A stretch of DNA of 51,314 nucleotides from Hyphomicrobiales bacterium (GTDB lineage: Bacteria > Pseudomonadota > Alphaproteobacteria > Rhizobiales > Aestuariivirgaceae): contig JANYHE010000081.1 of the NCBI GenBank assembly GCA_025359215.1, positions 1-51,314 on the forward strand. The letters are read 5' to 3'. The notes below the pieces were generated by a model that saw only the letters and a list, made by a program, of their open reading frames with translations, did no database searches and was not told where the DNA came from. Shown in pieces: positions 1-8,231 of the stretch. The translations under genes and the position numbers were made by a program. Every line of letters starts with the position of its first letter. Positions within the stretch are counted from its first letter, which is position 1.

Positions 1-514
1 CAAGATGAGCAATTTTATCATCACTCAACTCAACCATGATCTGCGCAAGTTGCACCGGATCTGGAGTCGTGTGTTTGTGTTCTATTGTTGAATCAGGCCC
101 CACCACACCAATGGTGCCAAGGCTGGCTGCACGAAAACCCAAAGCCGCCCAGATTTGCCGCACGAAAACAGCAACCGAAGTCTTTCCGTTAGTTCCAGTA
201 ACGGCCACAATCGTGTCGGGTTGTGAATCATAAAACCGCGAAGCCATCAAAGCCAAAAGCCTGCGCGGGTTATCAGAGTGAACAACAGCGCCATCACCAT
301 GATACGTGCCAGCCTGACAAATAACAGCAGCAGCCCCTTGCGCCAAAGCTTGTGGAATGAACGCAGCACCATCCACTTTTGTGCCAGGCAATGCTGCAAA
401 CACAAAACCAGGCTTCACCGCCCGGCTATCGGCCGTCAATCCTGAAACGGCAACATCGCCACCCATCGGCAGCGCTGCATCCTGTTTCAAAAGCTGGCTC
501 AAATAATGCGTCAT
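1..514 (-). CDS. murE: MurE, UDP-MurNAc-tripeptide ligase (N-terminal part, cut by window edge)
   Basis: Cytoplasmic Mur ligase adding meso-diaminopimelate to UDP-MurNAc-L-Ala-D-Glu. Only about 171 N-terminal residues are inside the window. The reading frame begins MTHYLSQLLKQDAALPMGG at an ATG at 514, only six bases after the ftsI stop, and runs without a stop to base 1. Visible features are the N-terminal Mur ligase domain (GLTADSRAVKPG, then FAALPGTKVDGAAF) and the ATP-binding P-loop VAVTGTNGKTS at about residue 119, followed by GTIGVVGP and the HTTPDP motif typical of MurE. It is the fourth gene of the rsmH-ftsL-ftsI-murE run and is probably co-transcribed and translationally coupled with ftsI. 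Assignment to MurE rather than MurF rests on the TTPDP motif and the position right after ftsI. Confidence 0.95.
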   Translation of the reverse strand, partial: MTHYLSQLLKQDAALPMGGDVAVSGLTADSRAVKPGFVFAALPGTKVDGAAFIPQALAQGAAAVICQAGTYHGDGAVVHSDNPRRLLALMASRFYDSQPDTIVAVTGTNGKTSVAVFVRQIWAALGFRAASLGTIGVVGPDSTIEHKHTTPDPVQLAQIMVELSDDKIAHL

Positions 515-520
515 AAAAAA

Positions 521-2227
521 TCAGCCATTCTTCTTTGTGGTTTTGGCAAGCTTCGCCAGTTTGGCCAAATCCTCGGCGGTGAACACAGGTGTCACGCCCA
601 ACAATGGCGCAATGCGTTCAATAATCTTAGAGGCTGTAGGCACAGCATTCCAACCTGCTGTCGCAAAACCATAAGTTTCTGGCGTGGCTTGTGGCTCATC
701 CAACATCACAAAAATCGCATATTTTGGATGATCCATTGGGAAGGCCCCAATGAATGTGGCAAGGCTTTTATCTTTCGAATAGCGCCCATGAATGACTTTT
801 TCGGCCGTACCCGTTTTGCCACCCACGCGGTATCCCAGAACATCGGCCTTGGAAGCCGTGCCCTCTTCAACATTCAAGCGGAAAAGATAACGCATTTTTT
901 CCGAAGTTTCAGGCTTCACTACACGGTGCGCCAACACATCCGCTTCTTCTTTGGTGCGTTTTAAAAATGTGGGCGGAATTGACATACCACCGTTAATAAG
1001 ATCGGATATCACCGACAAACCTTGCAGCGGCTGTACGGCAAAACCATGGCCAAATGCAGCCGTTGCCGAGGCAAGTTTGCTCCAATGTTTAGGAAGCAGT
1101 GGCTTTGCACTTTCAGGAACTTCGGTGACCAGTCGGTCCAGCAATCCAACCCGCCTTAGAAACTCAACGTGGTTTTCAACACCCACCTGCAAAGCCATTT
1201 TTGCAGTGCCGATATTAGATGAGTTGGTGAAAACTTCCGGCACCGTCAGCACCCGGCGCTGCGCATGGAAATCACTAATGCGCGCATTGCCGATAACCAA
1301 GTTCGAACGCGTATCGTAAGTCGACGTCAAGCTCGCGGTGCCATAGTCAAAGGCCATGGCAAAAGTCACAGCCTTGATCACAGAGCCGAGTTCGTAAACA
1401 CCACTGGTCAATTTATTTTGTTGATCAGACGTAAGGCGTTTGTCATCCGCATTCGGGTTGTAATCAGGCAGAGAAGCCAAAGCCAGAATCTCACCCGTTT
1501 CAGTGTCGAGAATAATGCCGCCGCCAGATTTGGCCTTATATTTTATAACAGCCTTTGACACTTCATCAGTCACCGCATGTTGAATGCGCATGTCCATCGC
1601 GAGCTGCGCCGGTGCTGATGTTGAAGTTTCAGGTTCCGACAATGAAGCCGTGTAAAGTGCGCCCTGATCATCCAAAAATTTCTCAATGCCCGCAATGCCG
1701 TGGGTATCCACATCAACATAGCCAATCGTATGCGCGGCAAGGCGGCCCAGAGGATAAACGCGCTTGCGTTCATTCACATAGCCAACTCCCGGAATGCCCA
1801 GATTATAAACCGCGTCGCGCTCTTCAGGACTCACTTGGCGTTTGAGCCAAACAAAAGCGCGGCCCGGTGCAGTGAGTTTTTCACGCAGCGCCTTGCTATC
1901 AAGATCAGGCATGGTCGCTGTCAACGATTCAACGGCTTCATCCATATCAGTAATCTTGCGTGGATCAGCAAACAGTGAAGCCACGGCAATATCCGTCGCC
2001 ATCACCACGCCATTACGATCAATGATATCAGGTCGTGGAATTGGCGTTTCATGCGCGGCCAATTCGGGGTTGGCCGCTGGTGTTTTGTGAATAAGCGTAA
2101 GCTGCCCCAATTGCACTGCAATAGCCAAAAAGAAACCACAAAACACAATGCTCAAAAGTCGAATGCGGTTTTGCCCATGCAGGCGTTCAGTGCCTTTTGG
2201 CGTGTGAAGTTCGACGCTGTTTTCCAT
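521..2227 (-). CDS. ftsI: FtsI / PBP3, septal peptidoglycan transpeptidase
   Basis: Class B penicillin-binding protein that cross-links peptidoglycan at the division septum, anchored in the inner membrane. 568 residues, a normal length. A short cytoplasmic tail is followed by one membrane segment (about 22-46), a PBP dimerisation domain (about 60-200) and a transpeptidase domain. The three active-site motifs are present: SVIK (nucleophile S282), SSN (336-338) and KTG (471-473). The start ATG overlaps the ftsL stop codon by one base (TAATG), so translation is probably coupled. The protein ends in a short Lys/Ala-rich tail. Its place between ftsL and murE makes the FtsI assignment secure over other class B PBPs. 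Confidence 0.97.
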   Translation of the reverse strand: MENSVELHTPKGTERLHGQNRIRLLSIVFCGFFLAIAVQLGQLTLIHKTPAANPELAAHETPIPRPDIIDRNGVVMATDIAVASLFADPRKITDMDEAVESLTATMPDLDSKALREKLTAPGRAFVWLKRQVSPEERDAVYNLGIPGVGYVNERKRVYPLGRLAAHTIGYVDVDTHGIAGIEKFLDDQGALYTASLSEPETSTSAPAQLAMDMRIQHAVTDEVSKAVIKYKAKSGGGIILDTETGEILALASLPDYNPNADDKRLTSDQQNKLTSGVYELGSVIKAVTFAMAFDYGTASLTSTYDTRSNLVIGNARISDFHAQRRVLTVPEVFTNSSNIGTAKMALQVGVENHVEFLRRVGLLDRLVTEVPESAKPLLPKHWSKLASATAAFGHGFAVQPLQGLSVISDLINGGMSIPPTFLKRTKEEADVLAHRVVKPETSEKMRYLFRLNVEEGTASKADVLGYRVGGKTGTAEKVIHGRYSKDKSLATFIGAFPMDHPKYAIFVMLDEPQATPETYGFATAGWNAVPTASKIIERIAPLLGVTPVFTAEDLAKLAKLAKTTKKNG

Positions 2228-2577
2228 TACTGCATCTTCTCCAAAATTGCACCAATCGGGTCTGTGCCCTGATCATTCAGCTTCACCAGTGGTTGATCTG
2301 GAATTTTGCTTGGAAGGTCAGCTAAAGTCACAATTTGGCTCGCCGTTATAGATTGCAGTTTCAATTGTTCTTCGGCCAGCTTCTGCAAGCGTTCAGGCCG
2401 CGTCAGGCTGCTCCACTCCGCATTCAACAGTTTGATGGCTTCACGTTCAGTGGAAATGCCATTTTTCATTTTAGCAATTTGCCGCTCAAGCCCACGTGTT
2501 GAATGTTCCAGCGAATACAGAAAGAACGCTGAAACCAACAGGCACACCACCAAAACTGCGTTGAATATTTTAACCAT
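2227..2577 (-). CDS. ftsL: FtsL-type cell division protein
   Basis: Small bitopic division protein that, in the known family, forms a periplasmic coiled coil with FtsB and helps recruit FtsW-FtsI. 116 residues: a very short cytoplasmic end, one membrane helix (about residues 4-23), then a heptad-rich region (LERQIAKMKNGISTEREAI onward) ending in an LTRPERLQKLAEEQLKL segment common in FtsL proteins. Sequence conservation in this family is poor, so the call leans on size, topology and its position between rsmH and ftsI. Both junctions overlap: the rsmH stop overlaps this start (TGATG), and this stop overlaps the ftsI start (TAATG). Confidence 0.9.
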   Translation of the reverse strand: MVKIFNAVLVVCLLVSAFFLYSLEHSTRGLERQIAKMKNGISTEREAIKLLNAEWSSLTRPERLQKLAEEQLKLQSITASQIVTLADLPSKIPDQPLVKLNDQGTDPIGAILEKMQ

Positions 2578-3590
2578 CAGTGTCGCTTCCGTTCAATCGA
2601 AGGCACCGCCATGGCGCGTGCATCAAATACAAATTTATCAGCAGCGGTTCGAATGCCAGCCCGCAGTTTCGCCGAGCGCGACCGCGGATTATCCAGCATC
2701 TCTTCAGCGCCAGCTTCTTGGTGGCCTTTAAACAACAGTTCAAAACTGGGCTTGGGTCCATCATGAGAAGCCGGCATGTGCCGTGAGTTGGTGGGCAATG
2801 CGCCACTGCGCGCTGCAAAAAACCGCTTCACAATCCGGTCTTCCAGCGAATGAAATGTCACAACAACCAAGCGCCCGCCCACATCTAAAATTTCTTCAGC
2901 CGCTTCCAAGGCTTGGGCCAGTTCATCCAGCTCAGCATTCACATGAATGCGCAAGGCTTGAAACGTGCGGGTGGCAGGGTGCGTGCGATCTTTCATGCGT
3001 TGCGGACCAGTAGCGCGTTCCACAGCTTTCACTAAATCCAGCGTTGTCAGCAAGGGGGCTTCGCTCCGTGCACTGACGATTGCCTTAGCAATGGAGCGTG
3101 AGCGCGGTTCTTCGCCCAGAATAAAAATAATCTGCGCCAAGTCTTCAGCATCCAGCGCATTCACATAATCTGCCGCCGATTTGCCTGCCTGCCCCATGCG
3201 CATGTCCAGCGGCCCTTCGCGCATGAAGGAAAATCCACGAGAAGCCTCATCAATCTGCATGGATGAAACGCCAATATCCAAAACCACGCCCTGCACTTTT
3301 GCAAGGCCAAGGTTTTCAATGATCGCTTTCATTTCACCAAAAGTGCCACGCACCAACTGCAACCGGCCCTTGGCCTCCGCCACCACTGCTGCACCGTTGG
3401 CAATGGCATCTGGATCCCGATCAATGGCGATCACTTTACAATCGCTCGCAGCCAAAATTCCTCGGGTGTAGCCACCCGCCCCGAATGTGCCATCCACATA
3501 AACGCCTCCCGCCACAGGCGAAAGTGCAGTCAGCACTTCGGCTAGCATCACCGGAAAATGGCGAGAAATTTGATCAGAAGTGGCAATCAT
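2577..3590 (-). CDS. rsmH: RsmH, 16S rRNA (cytosine-1402-N4)-methyltransferase
   Basis: SAM-dependent enzyme that methylates N4 of C1402 in 16S rRNA (MraW family). 337 residues, family-typical. The N-terminal HFPVMLAEVLTAL leads into the SAM site DGTFGAGGYTRGIL (about 33-46), the IDRDPDA segment, then DIGVSSMQID..RGFSF and HPATRTFQALRIHVNAEL, all hallmarks of RsmH. It is the first protein gene of the cell-wall run. Most relatives place mraZ directly upstream, but here the next gene upstream is rnpB only about 110 bp away, with no room for mraZ. The transcript probably starts between rnpB and this gene, or reads through from rnpB. Confidence 0.97.
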   Translation of the reverse strand: MIATSDQISRHFPVMLAEVLTALSPVAGGVYVDGTFGAGGYTRGILAASDCKVIAIDRDPDAIANGAAVVAEAKGRLQLVRGTFGEMKAIIENLGLAKVQGVVLDIGVSSMQIDEASRGFSFMREGPLDMRMGQAGKSAADYVNALDAEDLAQIIFILGEEPRSRSIAKAIVSARSEAPLLTTLDLVKAVERATGPQRMKDRTHPATRTFQALRIHVNAELDELAQALEAAEEILDVGGRLVVVTFHSLEDRIVKRFFAARSGALPTNSRHMPASHDGPKPSFELLFKGHQEAGAEEMLDNPRSRSAKLRAGIRTAADKFVFDARAMAVPSIERKRH

Positions 3591-3702
3591 AAGGGCGGCG
3601 CAAACACAGTGAACAAGAGGTTAATAATTGTTCGACAATGCCCTTTGGATTGTTAACAAATCGTTTCAAATGCGATTCATTTCAACCACTTTGAGCAGAA
3701 AA

Positions 3703-4098
3703 TACCAGTCGGCCTATAAGCCGGGTTTTGTCCCCATGGGGTCTCACCCACAGTGTATGGCCATTCATCTGGAGCCCTTGTTACCAAGCGCTTCACGCAA
3801 CCAACCCGGGTGACGAACCGAAAACAGTCCTGAAACCTTGCGGTCTCGTGCCACCCCTATTCGGTCTTGCTCCGGGTGGGGTTTGCCATGCCAGTCTTGT
3901 TGCCAAGCCTGCGGTGCGCTCTTACCGCACCGTTTCACCCTCACCGCAGACATGCTGCGGCAGTTTATTTTCTGTGGCACTTTCCCTGGGGTCACCCCCG
4001 CCGGGCGTTACCCGGCACCCTATTCCCGTGGAGCCCGGACTTTCCTCCCTTGCACCCTTTCGGGACTAGCAAGAGCGGCCATCCAGCCGACTGGTGCT
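3703..4098 (-). ncRNA. rnpB: RNase P RNA (bacterial type A)
   Basis: Catalytic RNA of RNase P, which trims tRNA 5' leaders. On the minus strand the sequence carries the signature pieces of type A RNA in order: GGAGGAAAGTCCGGGCTCC near the 5' side, a GGTAACGCC-type turn, GGGTGAAACGGTGCGGTAAG and GAGCGCACCG, CACCCGGAGCAAG, then GGACAAAACCCGGCTTATAG at the 3' side. The ends are set by helix P1: ACCAGTCGGC at the 5' end (around 4095) pairs perfectly with GCCGACTGGT at the 3' end (3704-3713). Length of about 395 nt is normal. A good promoter precedes it. Exact termini could be off by a few bases. Confidence 0.97.
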
Positions 4099-4101
4099 GC
4101 T

Positions 4102-4130
4102 GCGTTAGGCGCGAGCGAGGCCGCGGTCAA
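4102..4130 (-). promoter_or_regulatory. rnpB promoter (-35 TTGACC, 17-bp spacer, -10 TAACGC)
   Basis: Reading the minus strand, TTGACC (4130-4125) and TAACGC (4107-4102) are separated by exactly 17 bp, the optimal spacing for a housekeeping sigma-70 promoter. The expected start point, six to eight bases after the -10, falls on the first bases of RNase P helix P1 (4095-4098). A strong, near-consensus promoter fits a stable, abundant RNA. Position and spacing are seen directly; activity is inferred. Confidence 0.7.
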
Positions 4131-4196
4131 TGAAAACCGCTTGTAACTGCGACAAAACTAACCATGTGAGGGCCTGAACCACGGGGGAATTTAGAA

Positions 4197-4559
4197 GTGA
4201 CCGAAGCTGAAACCATTAAAACCTTAAATCGCCTAAAGCTTTTGGCACGCTTTATGGACAATGGTTGGGGCATTCCCTTCACCAAAATCCGCTTTGGCGC
4301 CGATGCTTTGATCGGGCTTCTGCCCATTGGCGGCGATTTAGTCACCATTTTGCCGTCTCTTTACATCATGATCAAAGCCCATGAGATGGGCGCACCCCAG
4401 AGCGTGTTGGTGAAGATGGCGGGCAATATTGCCATCGACGCAGGTGTAGGTTCAATTCCCGTTCTCGGCGATATCTTTGATGTGTTCTTCAAGTCAAACA
4501 TAAGGAATATTGACTTACTTGATGAATTTATTAAGAAAAATGGCAATGTCAAAAGGTAA
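4197..4559 (+). CDS. DUF4112 family protein
   Basis: 120-residue protein matching my recollection of the DUF4112 family, which has no assigned function. Family-like features are LLARFMDNGWGIPFTK at the start, then GADALIGLLPIGGDLVTIL, a hydrophobic helix around residues 46-60, and a second moderately hydrophobic stretch ending in GSIPVLGDIFDVFFKSN. The repeated G-x-x-P-x-x-G-D pattern (LLPIGGD and SIPVLGD) suggests an internal duplication of a membrane-associated hairpin. Start is GTG at 4197, chosen because a strong GGGGGAA ribosome site lies about 8 bases upstream. It is divergent from rnpB and ends close to the convergent mannosidase gene. Confidence 0.85.
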   Translation: MTEAETIKTLNRLKLLARFMDNGWGIPFTKIRFGADALIGLLPIGGDLVTILPSLYIMIKAHEMGAPQSVLVKMAGNIAIDAGVGSIPVLGDIFDVFFKSNIRNIDLLDEFIKKNGNVKR

Positions 4560-4581
4560 TTTTGAGGCCCAATTGAAAACT

Positions 4582-5871
4582 TTATGAATCCAAAGCCAAA
4601 TCCAGCAAAAATTCAGCAAACATTGAATTGGCCCAAGCAAACCAAGGCCGGGTAAACTGCGAAGGATCATCCTTGTGAAAGCCTTCGTGCATCAATCCGG
4701 TTCCGGCGTCACACCGCATCAGCATCTCAAGCAACTCAGTTTTCTCAGCCTTGGAATTCGACGTTAATCCTTGAACGCAAAGGCTAATGGGCCAAATAAA
4801 GTCCTGCGGCGTGTGCGGGCTGCCCACACCTGTGGCGGCTTTACCTTGATAAAAATAAGGGTTGGCGGCACTTAATATGAATTTTCGCGTCGCCAGAAAA
4901 ACAGGGTCGCTTTTGCTGCAATATCCCATCAGCGGCATAGCCAGCAGGCTGGGCACATTGGCATCGTCCATCAAATTGTAATGGCCAAGCCCATCTGTTT
5001 CAAAGGCATAGATGTCACCCAACTGCGCGTGTTGAATTTTCCCGAAACCTTCAATCCCGAAGCGAATTTCCTTGGCCAAGGCTTTCGCATCACGTTTCAG
5101 GGCGTCATCATTGAGAGGCAAAGCCGCAAGGCACTCCAGCGCAACAACGGCAAACATGTTTGAAGGCACAAGATAGTTGAATTCGCAGGCATCATCACTA
5201 GGCCGAAATCCACTCCAACTCATTCCTGTATAGCCAACTGGATTTCCCTTGCCCTCGCAACTCAAAGTATCGGTGGCCGGGCAATTGAAACGTTCAAATC
5301 GATAATCTGAATTTTCGTGGCGCTGTTCCAGCCTGATCACAGAAACGATCAGCCCTGCGGCCGATACAAATTTATCATCAAGATGGTCAACCTGCCCCGT
5401 TGCTTTCCACAAATCATGCGCCAATTTTAATGGTGCGCACAAAGAGTCCAATTCATATTTGCGCTCCCAAATCCAGTCGCTCATTTCAGTCTTGTCTTTG
5501 TTGTGACAGTTGCCATTGGCGCTTTCATTGAAGGCGTTGGCATAAGGGTCGAGCAGAATAAATGCCATTTGCCGCTTCACAACCCCGGCTATGAGATTTG
5601 CAAACAGAGGATCAGCCTTCGCCAAATGCAAATAGGGCCGCACTTGGGCCGCAGAATCCCGGAGCCACATAGCAGGAATGTCACCTGTTATAACAAACAT
5701 GCTGCCATCAGCTTGCGGCCTCACTGTCGTGCAATACGTATTGCTGAAAGTATTTGTGAAAAACTCGCGCAGCTGAGGGTATTGCGGCAAACGATCTGCA
5801 ACCTGGTCCACCACCGATTTCATTGAAACAGGCAGCGAAATTTGGCTTGCATTGAAACTCATCAAAATCAT
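4582..5871 (-). CDS. Glycoside hydrolase family 125 protein (exo-alpha-1,6-mannosidase type)
   Basis: 429 residues, resembling GH125 along its length. Known GH125 enzymes are metal-independent inverting exo-alpha-mannosidases cleaving alpha-1,6 linkages. Recognisable stretches are the early PAMWLRDSAAQVRPYL, then AFNESANGNCHNKD, SDWIWERKYELDSLC, GYTGMSWSGFRPSDDACEF, YLVPSNMFAVVALE and HTPQDFIWPISLCVQGLTS. No signal peptide is visible, so the protein is probably cytoplasmic. The start could be the printed ATG or Met4 (MSFNAS). It stands alone: no sugar transporter, regulator or other glycosidase adjoins it, so the physiological substrate cannot be read from context. It is divergent from the small secreted protein at 5940. 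Confidence 0.88.
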   Translation of the reverse strand: MILMSFNASQISLPVSMKSVVDQVADRLPQYPQLREFFTNTFSNTYCTTVRPQADGSMFVITGDIPAMWLRDSAAQVRPYLHLAKADPLFANLIAGVVKRQMAFILLDPYANAFNESANGNCHNKDKTEMSDWIWERKYELDSLCAPLKLAHDLWKATGQVDHLDDKFVSAAGLIVSVIRLEQRHENSDYRFERFNCPATDTLSCEGKGNPVGYTGMSWSGFRPSDDACEFNYLVPSNMFAVVALECLAALPLNDDALKRDAKALAKEIRFGIEGFGKIQHAQLGDIYAFETDGLGHYNLMDDANVPSLLAMPLMGYCSKSDPVFLATRKFILSAANPYFYQGKAATGVGSPHTPQDFIWPISLCVQGLTSNSKAEKTELLEMLMRCDAGTGLMHEGFHKDDPSQFTRPWFAWANSMFAEFLLDLALDS

Positions 5872-5939
5872 AGTCTCCTCGTCGATTTGCTTTATACCCC
5901 ATTTGGTATCGCCAAAAACAAGTTAAGTCTGGATTTTAC

Positions 5940-6404
5940 ATGCGTTCAATATTCATTGCTGCTGCTATGCTATTTTCGGTTGTTCCGGCCCACGCCCAAG
6001 AACGGCAATGGTCTCTGGATGCTTCCGGCTCTGAGGCTTTTTTGGCTTTTGGTGTGCCCGATACTGATGATGTGGGCTTAAGTTTCTGGTGCAAGATTGG
6101 CAGCGGCAAGGTTTCAATTTTTGAACGCTTCGATCGCGCAGTCATTGGAAAAGATCAATCAATCCCCGTGAAATTAAAAATTGATAACGAAGAATTTGTT
6201 ATCAAAATGCAAGCCAGTGTCGGAAATGGTTCAAATTCGGGAAGCTTAGAAGGCCCTGTCAGTGTCAACGGCACGGTGATGAAAGCCGTTTCGCATGCAA
6301 GTGAATTTAGTATCACAGCGTTCGGTCGCTCGATGAGCTATCCGTTGTTGGATGCTAATGTCGATGGATTATTGAGAACCTGCGCGGAAGATGCAGCCAA
6401 CTAA
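5940..6404 (+). CDS. Small secreted protein of unknown function
   Basis: 154 residues with a clear Sec signal peptide (MRSIFIAAAMLFSVVPAHAQ, cleavage after AHA), so periplasmic or secreted. The mature part is mostly beta-type sequence with two cysteines (in SFWCKIGSG and LLRTCAED) that could form a disulfide. I do not recognise a named family; similar small proteins are common in Hyphomicrobiales. It is transcribed divergently from the GH125 gene and overlaps the convergent amidase gene by four bases at the stop codons. Confidence 0.75.
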   Translation: MRSIFIAAAMLFSVVPAHAQERQWSLDASGSEAFLAFGVPDTDDVGLSFWCKIGSGKVSIFERFDRAVIGKDQSIPVKLKIDNEEFVIKMQASVGNGSNSGSLEGPVSVNGTVMKAVSHASEFSITAFGRSMSYPLLDANVDGLLRTCAEDAAN

Positions 6405-7138
6405 CCCCGCAACACCTTATGCAGTGTTGCCACGGTTGATTGATCGGCAATACCATCCACCAACGCCGTTCTAAAATGGCGTTGAAAGGCTTCCACCACA
6501 ATCTTGGTGCGTTGATCAAATGCGCCATTCACATCAAGGCCATATCCAACCATTTTCAGCATCGCCTGCAATGCTAAAACTGCATCACCCCCATCGCCGA
6601 GTTGTAAAAATGACCCCCCTGAAATCGGTTCAGGTTCCGCCCAATGACCAACGCCATGTTGATGCAACAGGCGCCAATCAAATTTCTCACCGGGATCAAT
6701 CTTGCGCCCAGGCGCCACATCGGAATGCGCAAGAACCCGCCGCGCTGCAATGCCATACCGCGCGATGATATCTTTGCACAAGGCAATCACACTCAGCATT
6801 TGCACCTGCGGAAAATCGGGATAGCCCGCAAAATGACCAGGGTTTTGAATTTCAATGCCAATCGAAGCCGAGTTCATATCATCTTCGCCGTGCCAGCTGG
6901 AAACACCCGCATGCCAAGCCCGTGCATGCTCATCAACCATCTGCACAATGCCACCTTGCTCATCAACAAGGTAGTGGCACGAGACTTCAGACTCTGTGTT
7001 GCACAGCCAATCACAGGCTTTTACAGCATCGCTCATGCCCGTGTAATGCAAGATCAAACAATCAATGTTCTGACCCGCTTTGCGCTCACCCACATTTGGC
7101 GAAAGTTGCACTTTATGCGGCAAACCCGTGCCAATCAC
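6401..7138 (-). CDS. N-acetylmuramoyl-L-alanine amidase, AmiD-like, with peptidoglycan-binding domain
   Basis: Amidase_2-fold zinc enzyme that cuts the bond between MurNAc and the stem peptide. 245 residues: amidase domain about 1-160, then a PG_binding_1 domain about 176-243 (LQLGDGGDAVLALQAMLKMVGY...). Zinc ligands are visible as H31 (LILHYTGM), H138 (VLAHSDVAPGRK) and D148 (KIDPG), with E95 in IGIEIQNPGH as the likely catalytic acid. No signal peptide is apparent, which fits a role on recycled muropeptides, although the PG-binding domain argues for contact with the wall. The start is GTG immediately after the upstream stop codon (TAAGTG), so translation should be coupled to the TerB-DnaJ gene. 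Confidence 0.92.
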   Translation of the reverse strand: MIGTGLPHKVQLSPNVGERKAGQNIDCLILHYTGMSDAVKACDWLCNTESEVSCHYLVDEQGGIVQMVDEHARAWHAGVSSWHGEDDMNSASIGIEIQNPGHFAGYPDFPQVQMLSVIALCKDIIARYGIAARRVLAHSDVAPGRKIDPGEKFDWRLLHQHGVGHWAEPEPISGGSFLQLGDGGDAVLALQAMLKMVGYGLDVNGAFDQRTKIVVEAFQRHFRTALVDGIADQSTVATLHKVLRG

Positions 7139-7819
7139 TTAGGCCGCATCCTTGGTTAGCACTGTATAAGCGGCGTTGATGCGGGCCATGCGCTCCGTGG
7201 CAAGCCGCACCATTTCAGCAGGAACACCTGCTGCAATTTGCTTGTCAGGGTGAAGTTTCCGCACCAGTGATTTATAATGTTTTTTAATTTCTGCCATGCT
7301 GGCGTCACGGTCAACGCCCAGCAAATCATAAGGATCATCCACAACAGCCACATGCCTTGACTTTATACGGGTAAAGTCAGTGGCGCTGTATCCAAAAAGT
7401 TCGGCCACACGCTCGAGATAAGTGAGTTCATCTTCGTGGATCACACCGTCAGCTTTGGCGATGTGAAACAGACCATCGATCACATTTTCTAAAATAGCCG
7501 ATTGTTTGGTAAACAACTTGGCCACTTGTGTGGCGTAACTTTCAAAACCGGCCACATCTTGCTTGGCCAGATTAAACACTCGTTCAACGGCTGGCATGTC
7601 TTTTTCAGGCACATGAAAAACTTGACGGAATGCCGCCACTTCATCATCGGTCACAATGCCATCGGCTTTGGCCATTTTGGCGCCAAGCGCAATCATGCCA
7701 ATCGTAAAACCCACTGATTTTTCAGGAGCTGTGGATTTTCCTGTGATGCCCTCCAGCACATGGCCAATGGAATCGCCAATGTCCTGCGCCAGTTCTGATA
7801 ATCTTGCCCAAATTGTCAT
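7139..7819 (-). CDS. TerB-like / DnaJ-domain protein (DjlA-type)
   Basis: 226 residues combining a TerB-like helical domain (about 35-150; note the paired acidic motifs KADGIVTDDEV and KADGVIHEDEL) with a C-terminal J domain (about 162-222) carrying the HPD motif (LHPDK, 191-193) needed to stimulate DnaK ATPase. Architecture matches DjlA-type proteins except that no N-terminal transmembrane segment is evident. It directly precedes the amidase with no gap, a pairing that I believe recurs in alphaproteobacteria and hints at a cell-envelope stress role. That link is inference. Confidence 0.92.
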   Translation of the reverse strand: MTIWARLSELAQDIGDSIGHVLEGITGKSTAPEKSVGFTIGMIALGAKMAKADGIVTDDEVAAFRQVFHVPEKDMPAVERVFNLAKQDVAGFESYATQVAKLFTKQSAILENVIDGLFHIAKADGVIHEDELTYLERVAELFGYSATDFTRIKSRHVAVVDDPYDLLGVDRDASMAEIKKHYKSLVRKLHPDKQIAAGVPAEMVRLATERMARINAAYTVLTKDAA

Positions 7820-7858
7820 GCGTATAGCTTAGCGGATTCGGCGGCCCAGAAAAGTGCC

Positions 7859-8194
7859 TTAAGCCGATTTGCGGAAATAATGCATCATGCCAAACACAGG
7901 TGCATCAATATCTAGGTGCTGCGCCAAGCGTTGTTCAACATGCCAAGCCCGCCCTGCTGTCCAAATGGTCGCCCACAACACAGGCAAGGCCACCAAAGCC
8001 AACAAGACATAAAGCGCATTATCAGGCAGTCCAAACAACTTGCTAAACGCCCAAACAGAGGCCGCAGCCGCAGCTCCCACCAAACAGAATGTCAGCAAAG
8101 TCACACCGGCAGCAGCCAGAAAGCAGCCAAAAGGGCTAAACGCTTGCGTGCCAGTTTTAGGGGTTTGATCAGGCTTTAAAAATTCTTGTTCCAT
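7859..8194 (-). CDS. Small membrane protein, two transmembrane segments, unknown
   Basis: 111 residues if translation starts at the ATG at 8194 (MEQEFLKPDQTPK). A longer frame reaches back into metF to 8287, but its extra part is an arginine/tryptophan-rich shadow of the metF end. Two hydrophobic helices lie at about 22-48 and 55-80, the first rich in small residues (GAAAAASVWAF). The C-terminal part is soluble and ends in MMHYFRKSA. No family recognised. It sits 37 bp after metF and 39 bp before the TerB-DnaJ gene on the same strand, so it is probably carried in the same transcript. Confidence 0.7.
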   Translation of the reverse strand: MEQEFLKPDQTPKTGTQAFSPFGCFLAAAGVTLLTFCLVGAAAAASVWAFSKLFGLPDNALYVLLALVALPVLWATIWTAGRAWHVEQRLAQHLDIDAPVFGMMHYFRKSA

Positions 8195-8231
8195 AGGTGT
8201 GATATGCCAATTCCCATAACGATTTGCAAGA

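Noticed and set aside
506-964. Open frame antisense to ftsI on the plus strand (and many similar antisense frames)
   Set aside because: It lies wholly opposite a conserved gene, lacks a ribosome site and recognisable domains, and shows the composition of a shadow frame. The same reason rejects other antisense frames over rsmH, rpoD, dnaB and ettA.
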